Source: Mycolicibacterium anyangense (GTDB lineage: Bacteria; Actinomycetota; Actinomycetes; Mycobacteriales; Mycobacteriaceae). Taken from it: DNA of 64,000 bases. Below, one piece after another: positions 59,892 to 64,000 of this stretch. Each line of letters begins with the position of its first letter. Position 1 is the stretch's first letter. The notes under the pieces are model-generated. The model saw only the letters and a list, made by a program, of their open reading frames with translations. It searched no databases and was not told where the DNA came from. Location of the stretch: positions 3,968,001-4,032,000 of the forward strand of contig NZ_AP022620.1 of NCBI RefSeq assembly GCF_010731855.1, given 5' to 3'. Made by a program: the position numbers and the translations under genes.

Positions 59892-60485
59892 TCAGCCGTA
59901 GGTGTCGCGCGGACCCCGCCCGGAGATGTGCAACGGGCCCTTACGCCAGGACGGGGCGGTGGGACCGGTGATCTTCAACGAGGTCACCACCCCGTCGCCG
60001 ACGGCCGCGGCGATCTTGGCCAGCAGTTGCGCCTGGACCATCCGCAGCTGGGTGGCCCAGGCGGTTGATTCTGCGGAAACGCTGAGCACTCCCTCACGAA
60101 GCGCGGTCGGTTGCGCGTGCTCGGCGATCTGCTCACCGACGACCTCGGCCCATTGGGCGAAGACCGTTCCTTCGGCCACCCGCGGCGACCAACCCCGGCT
60201 CTTGGCCAGGTCGCGGGTGGCCGAACCCAGAAGTTGGGGATCGCGTTGGTCGGGTCCGGGACCCGACCACCGGCGACCGCCGGTACGCGGCGTGCTGCGC
60301 CGACGCGACGGTGACCGCCCACCGCGGCCCACTTCCTTACCCTGACTGCGGGCTGCGCCGCGGGCTTCCTCCAAAGCCCGGCGCACCAGATCCATGCCGG
60401 CCAGCCCGCGCAGATGCTCCGGCGGGGCCGCCGCCTGGTCTACGTCCTCGCCGACCTCATCGCGGTCGCCGTCACCGTCAGTCAC
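59892..60485 (-). CDS. DUF721 protein
   Basis: 197 residues, GTG start overlapping the recF stop (GTGA). A basic, flexible N-terminal half is followed by the DUF721 (DciA-like) module: [39 protein letters not shown] and [17 protein letters not shown]. DciA-type proteins load the replicative helicase in bacteria lacking DnaC, which suits this origin-proximal place. Confidence 0.9.
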   Translation of the reverse strand: MTDGDGDRDEVGEDVDQAAAPPEHLRGLAGMDLVRRALEEARGAARSQGKEVGRGGRSPSRRRSTPRTGGRRWSGPGPDQRDPQLLGSATRDLAKSRGWSPRVAEGTVFAQWAEVVGEQIAEHAQPTALREGVLSVSAESTAWATQLRMVQAQLLAKIAAAVGDGVVTSLKITGPTAPSWRKGPLHISGRGPRDTYG

Positions 60486-61630
60486 GACACCACCTCCGAC
60501 ATCCGCCCACTGTCGTCGTCGACCAGTGAGATTCCAATGCGGCGGGCGTCCCAGTCCTCGGGGATGTCCTCACCGACGGCCGCGGTGACCAAGACCTGCT
60601 CGGCGTCAGCGGCCACACCGGCCAGCGCGCGACGCCGTGCGTTGTCCAATTCGGCGAACACGTCATCGAGGATCAATACCGGTTCGCTGCCCTCGGTGCG
60701 CAGCAGTTCGTAAGCCGCCAGCCGTAAGGCCAGCGCCATCGACCACGATTCACCATGGCTGGCAAAGCCTTTCGCCGGCTGATCACCCAACCGCAGATCC
60801 AGGTCGTCGCGGTGCGGGCCGACCAGACACATGCCTCGTTCCAGTTCGGCATCGCGGCGTCTGGCCAGCCCGGCCAGCAGCGCCGCTTCCAGGAACTCGC
60901 GGTCCGCACCGTCCTCCCCGGAGAGCTCCACACTACTGCGGTAGCTGATGGCGGCCGGCCGCGAGGCGGGCGCCAGCAACTGGTAGGCCTTCTCCATCTC
61001 GGGGGCCAGCAGATTCACCAATTCGATCCGGGCCGCCATCAACTCGGCGCCGTGTGCGGCCAGGTGACCATCCCACACATCAAGGGTGTCGAGGACACTG
61101 CGGTCGCCTCGAAAGCGTGCTCCCGCAGCAGATTTCAGCAGTGCCGTGCGTTGTTTGAGAACCTTGTCGTAATCGGCCTTGATACCCGCGATGCGCGGGC
61201 GACGTACCGCTGCCAGCTCGTCGAGGTACCGGCGGCGCTCACCTGGATCTCCCCGAACCAGGGCCAGGTCCTCCGGTGCGAAGAGCACCGCACGCACGGC
61301 CCCGAGCACCTCCCGGGTACTGCGCACCGGCGACCGGTTGAGCCGGGCCTTATTGGCCCGGCCCGCGGCGATCTCCATGTCGACGGCCAGTTCCCGGCCC
61401 TCGTTGACGACGATCGTCGAGATCACCGCCCGCTGTGCACCGGCCCGGATCAGTGGCGCGTCGGTGGCCACCCGATGCGAACCGAGCGTTGCGCAATACC
61501 ACAGTGCCTCAACAAGATTCGTCTTGCCGAAACCGTTGGACCCGACGAACACGGTGCGTCCCGGAGTCAGCTCCAGGTCGACATGTGCCCACGACCGGAA
61601 GTCGCGCAGCGTCAGGTGCCGAACGTACAT
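60482..61630 (-). CDS. recF: DNA replication and repair protein RecF
   Basis: 382 residues. SMC-like ATPase: [16 protein letters not shown] is Walker [14 protein letters not shown] and [14 protein letters not shown] are family blocks, [14 protein letters not shown] is the signature motif and [13 protein letters not shown] is Walker B. Helps load RecA at gaps. Starts seven bases after gnd. Confidence 0.96.
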   Translation of the reverse strand: MYVRHLTLRDFRSWAHVDLELTPGRTVFVGSNGFGKTNLVEALWYCATLGSHRVATDAPLIRAGAQRAVISTIVVNEGRELAVDMEIAAGRANKARLNRSPVRSTREVLGAVRAVLFAPEDLALVRGDPGERRRYLDELAAVRRPRIAGIKADYDKVLKQRTALLKSAAGARFRGDRSVLDTLDVWDGHLAAHGAELMAARIELVNLLAPEMEKAYQLLAPASRPAAISYRSSVELSGEDGADREFLEAALLAGLARRRDAELERGMCLVGPHRDDLDLRLGDQPAKGFASHGESWSMALALRLAAYELLRTEGSEPVLILDDVFAELDNARRRALAGVAADAEQVLVTAAVGEDIPEDWDARRIGISLVDDDSGRMSEVVS

Positions 61631-61637
61631 GCTGGTG

Positions 61638-62531
61638 TTAGCCCGACAGCGGAACCCGTTTGACAGCGTGGCCGCCGAACTGGTTGCGCAGCGCCGACAC
61701 TGCCTTCATGGTGGGGGAGTCGTCCTGGCGAGAGGCGAACCGGGCGAACAGCGACGCCGCGATCACCGGCATCGGAACCCGGTGATGAATAGCCTCCTCG
61801 ACCGTCCATCGTCCTTCGCCGGAATCCTCGGTGTAGCCGGAGATGTCGGTGAAATTCGGGTCTTCCTTCAAAGCCTTGGCCAGCAGTTGCTGCAGCCACG
61901 AACGCACCACCGTGCCGTTGGTCCAGGCCTGGATGACAGCCTGGGTGTCGGTGATCAGCGGCTCGGCCGCGAGCAGTTCATAGCCTTCGGCGTAGGCCAT
62001 CATCAGGCCGTACTCGATACCGTTGTGCACCATCTTGGCGTAGTGGCCCGCCCCAACCGGCCCGGCATGCACGAAACCGTCCGCCAGCGGACCTTCCGGA
62101 CGCAGGGTGTCGAAGATCGGCATGACCCGCGCCACATCCTCGTCACTGCCGCCGACCATCAAGCCGTAACCCTCGGTCAATCCCCAAACGCCCCCGGACA
62201 CACCGGCGTCGACGAACGAAATGCCCTTCTTGGCAAGGAGTTCGGCGTGCGGCCCGTCTTCGGTATACCGCGAGTTTCCACCGTCGATCACCAGGTCACC
62301 GGGGCTGAGGACCTCGGCAAGAGAGGTGACGGTCTCGTCGGTGATCGGACCGGACGGCACCATCACCCACACGACGCGCGGTGCGGTCAACGCCTCGGCG
62401 AGAGCAGCCAGGCTCGCAACATCACTGACCTCGGGACGCGGGTCGTATCCAATGACTTCATGGCCGCCGTCGCGCAGACGCTGGCGCATGTTGAAACCCA
62501 TCTTGCCGAGCCCGACCAAACCCAACTGCAT
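61638..62531 (-). CDS. gnd: 6-phosphogluconate dehydrogenase, decarboxylating (short form)
   Basis: 297 residues, the short, actinobacterial type. [16 protein letters not shown] is the NAD(P) fold, [17 protein letters not shown] and [20 protein letters not shown] form the substrate site, and [20 protein letters not shown] has the catalytic Lys. Oxidises 6-phosphogluconate to ribulose-5-phosphate. The position between dnaN and recF is normal for mycobacteria. Confidence 0.95.
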   Translation of the reverse strand: MQLGLVGLGKMGFNMRQRLRDGGHEVIGYDPRPEVSDVASLAALAEALTAPRVVWVMVPSGPITDETVTSLAEVLSPGDLVIDGGNSRYTEDGPHAELLAKKGISFVDAGVSGGVWGLTEGYGLMVGGSDEDVARVMPIFDTLRPEGPLADGFVHAGPVGAGHYAKMVHNGIEYGLMMAYAEGYELLAAEPLITDTQAVIQAWTNGTVVRSWLQQLLAKALKEDPNFTDISGYTEDSGEGRWTVEEAIHHRVPMPVIAASLFARFASRQDDSPTMKAVSALRNQFGGHAVKRVPLSG

Positions 62532-62554
62532 GTGTGCCTCTTTCCTTGCCGCGG

Positions 62555-63748
62555 TCAGCCGGGCAGGCGCACCGGCATCAACAGGTATACGTAGTCCGTC
62601 TGAATGGCAGGGAACGGTCCGTTGCCATCCAGGTGCTCATCATCGCCCGCCGGCCGCAGCACGGCAGGTCGGCTGGGAGTGGTGAAACCGAATGTCACAC
62701 GATCGGAATGCAGCGACCCCAGACCATCGGTGAGGTAGGTCGGGTTGAAGGCGATGGTCAACGGCTCGCCGGCGAACTGGACCGGCAGGTCCTCTTCGGC
62801 GCGGCCGACATCGTCAGCACCTGCCGACAGGTGCAGTACGCCGTCACTGAACTCCATCCGTACCTGCGCACCACGGTCGGCCACCAGCGCCACGCGCTTG
62901 ATGGCATCGGTGAGTTCGGCCACACCGATCGAGGCGATGGCGGTGTGCTCGCTGGGCAGCAGCTGGCGGAACTTGGGGAACTCCGCATCGAGCAGTCGCG
63001 TGGTGCTGCGCTTGCCGGCGCTGCGGATACCGAGCAGACCTTCCTTGCCGACCGAGGCTCCGGCACCGAGCGCCAAGTGGACTTCGGAACCGGAAGTGCC
63101 CGCCTTGGCAGCTTCGGCCAGCGTCTTGGCCGGGACCAGGACCGCCGCCTCCAGGCTGGGGGAGGAGGTCGACCAGGTGAGTTCCCGCACCGCCAGCCGG
63201 AATCGGTCGGTGGCGGCCAAAACGACTGTCTCGCCGGAAATCTCGACCCGAATGCCGGTCAGCATCGGCAAGGTGTCGTCCTTGCCCGCGGCAACGGCCA
63301 CCTGACCGATCGCTTCGGCGAAGACATCGGCGGAGATGACACCGGTTTCCTCGGGCAGGGCCGGTAGCGCGGGGTAATCCTCGACGGCCATGGTCGGTAG
63401 CGAGAACCGAGCACTGCCGCAGGTGAGCGACACCCGGGTGCCTTCGACGGTGACGTCGACCGGCTTGGCGGGCAGCGATTTGGTGATGTCCGAAAGCAGC
63501 CGGCCTGACACCAAAACGCTTCCAGGAGAAGCGATTTCAGCAGGAACGCGCACCTCTGCGGAGACTTCGTAATCGAACCCGGAGATGGTCAGCCCGTCTT
63601 CGGTGCCGGTCAGCAGGACGCCGGCCAGCACCGGAACCGTCGGCCGCGACGGCAGGTTGCGCGCAACCCAGGCCACCGCCTCGGCGAAGTCCTCCCGCAC
63701 CAGGCGAACCTTCAAGTCGGAGCCAACGGTTGTCGTCGCCACGTCCAT
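62555..63748 (-). CDS. dnaN: DNA polymerase III sliding clamp (beta)
   Basis: 397 residues, three clamp domains. Conserved parts include [44 protein letters not shown], and the end [12 protein letters not shown], which forms the partner-binding pocket. First gene shown of the dnaN-gnd-recF-DUF721 set; dnaA lies beyond the window. Confidence 0.97.
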   Translation of the reverse strand: MDVATTTVGSDLKVRLVREDFAEAVAWVARNLPSRPTVPVLAGVLLTGTEDGLTISGFDYEVSAEVRVPAEIASPGSVLVSGRLLSDITKSLPAKPVDVTVEGTRVSLTCGSARFSLPTMAVEDYPALPALPEETGVISADVFAEAIGQVAVAAGKDDTLPMLTGIRVEISGETVVLAATDRFRLAVRELTWSTSSPSLEAAVLVPAKTLAEAAKAGTSGSEVHLALGAGASVGKEGLLGIRSAGKRSTTRLLDAEFPKFRQLLPSEHTAIASIGVAELTDAIKRVALVADRGAQVRMEFSDGVLHLSAGADDVGRAEEDLPVQFAGEPLTIAFNPTYLTDGLGSLHSDRVTFGFTTPSRPAVLRPAGDDEHLDGNGPFPAIQTDYVYLLMPVRLPG

Positions 63749-64000
63749 AGTGTCCCTTCATCACCCAACATGCTCGGCCGGCGCGCACCCGGCGCCGACG
63801 GCGGAGGGCGAGCGTGACCTGTGAGCGACAGCCGCGGAACGGCAGTCAGAAGAACAACCGTAGAGCGTCGGGCGCCAACTTGAAAGCTAATCGATCACGG
63901 TGACAGAAGCGCCGGGAGGCAGCCTGTGCCTGGCTGTGTACGCGATCTTCCCCAGGCCCTTCTTTCAAGGAGAAATCTCAATAGAGATATCGGCAACAGT
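63749..64000. other. part of the dnaA-dnaN intergenic region (oriC side)
   Basis: In mycobacteria the origin lies between dnaA and dnaN. This 252-base part shows no exact or near-exact DnaA box (TTGTCCACA-like) on either strand. The last 40 bases are AT-rich and contain ATCTC-AATA-GAGAT. The boxes probably lie past the window end. Confidence 0.5.

Noticed and set aside
63749..64000. DnaA boxes of oriC
   Set aside because: Scanned by eye on both strands; the nearest candidate (TGTGTACGC) has too many mismatches to be called.

Overview
The window is a high-GC actinobacterial chromosome segment from a mycobacterium, most likely a rapid grower of the Mycolicibacterium type. The right half (about 35.6-64 kb) reproduces the conserved mycobacterial block around the origin, read in reverse: dnaN, gnd, recF, a DUF721 gene, gyrB, gyrA, a DUF3566 membrane protein, tRNA-Ile, tRNA-Ala, cwsA, ppiA, a PH-domain gene, crgA, a DUF881 gene, trpG/pabA, pknB, pknA, pbpA, rodA, pstP, fhaB, fhaA and tRNA-Leu(CAG). 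The last 250 bases enter the dnaN-dnaA intergenic region, where mycobacterial oriC lies.

The fhaA-to-pknB block is one co-directional chain for growth control. Two Ser/Thr kinases (PknA, PknB), their phosphatase (PstP) and two FHA readers (FhaA, FhaB) sit with the septal/elongation machinery RodA and PbpA. Most junctions are 1-4 base stop/start overlaps; two junctions (pstP-rodA, pbpA-pknA) are bridged by short MIRU-like units that keep an ATGA overlap at both ends. Between cwsA and tRNA-Ala lies a lineage-specific insertion: an L-serine dehydratase (sdaA), a secreted Ig-like protein with an aerolysin-like C-terminus, a broken partial copy of sdaA, and a secreted esterase.

The left half (1-35.6 kb) is accessory DNA. 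From 1 to 13.3 kb it is a patchwork of single-gene or two-gene units: an ABC1 kinase-P450 pair, proline iminopeptidase, a mycothiol-dependent-isomerase-like gene, a membrane-anchored HNH nuclease toxin candidate followed by an LRR protein (possible immunity), a HAD phosphatase, ubiA and IS110 debris, a GNAT, a TmrB-like NTPase and a VOC protein. A roughly 45-base element with TGTCTC near both ends recurs at least six times at the borders of these units.

From 13.3 to 35.6 kb there is a candidate genomic island next to tRNA-Leu, bounded by two 74-base near-direct repeats that each contain a long hairpin. It holds a transposase plus tyrosine-recombinase-like pair at its left end, small cargo genes and pseudogenes, and a phage-defence cluster. 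The cluster consists of a complete type I restriction-modification operon (hsdM, hsdS, hsdR), a second methylase-like gene coupled to hsdR by an ATGA overlap, a DUF262 + HEPN-RNase pair of visibly lower GC, and a two-gene operon of a PLD-fold nuclease-like protein with an unrecognised partner. The last three units are the best candidates here for poorly described systems.
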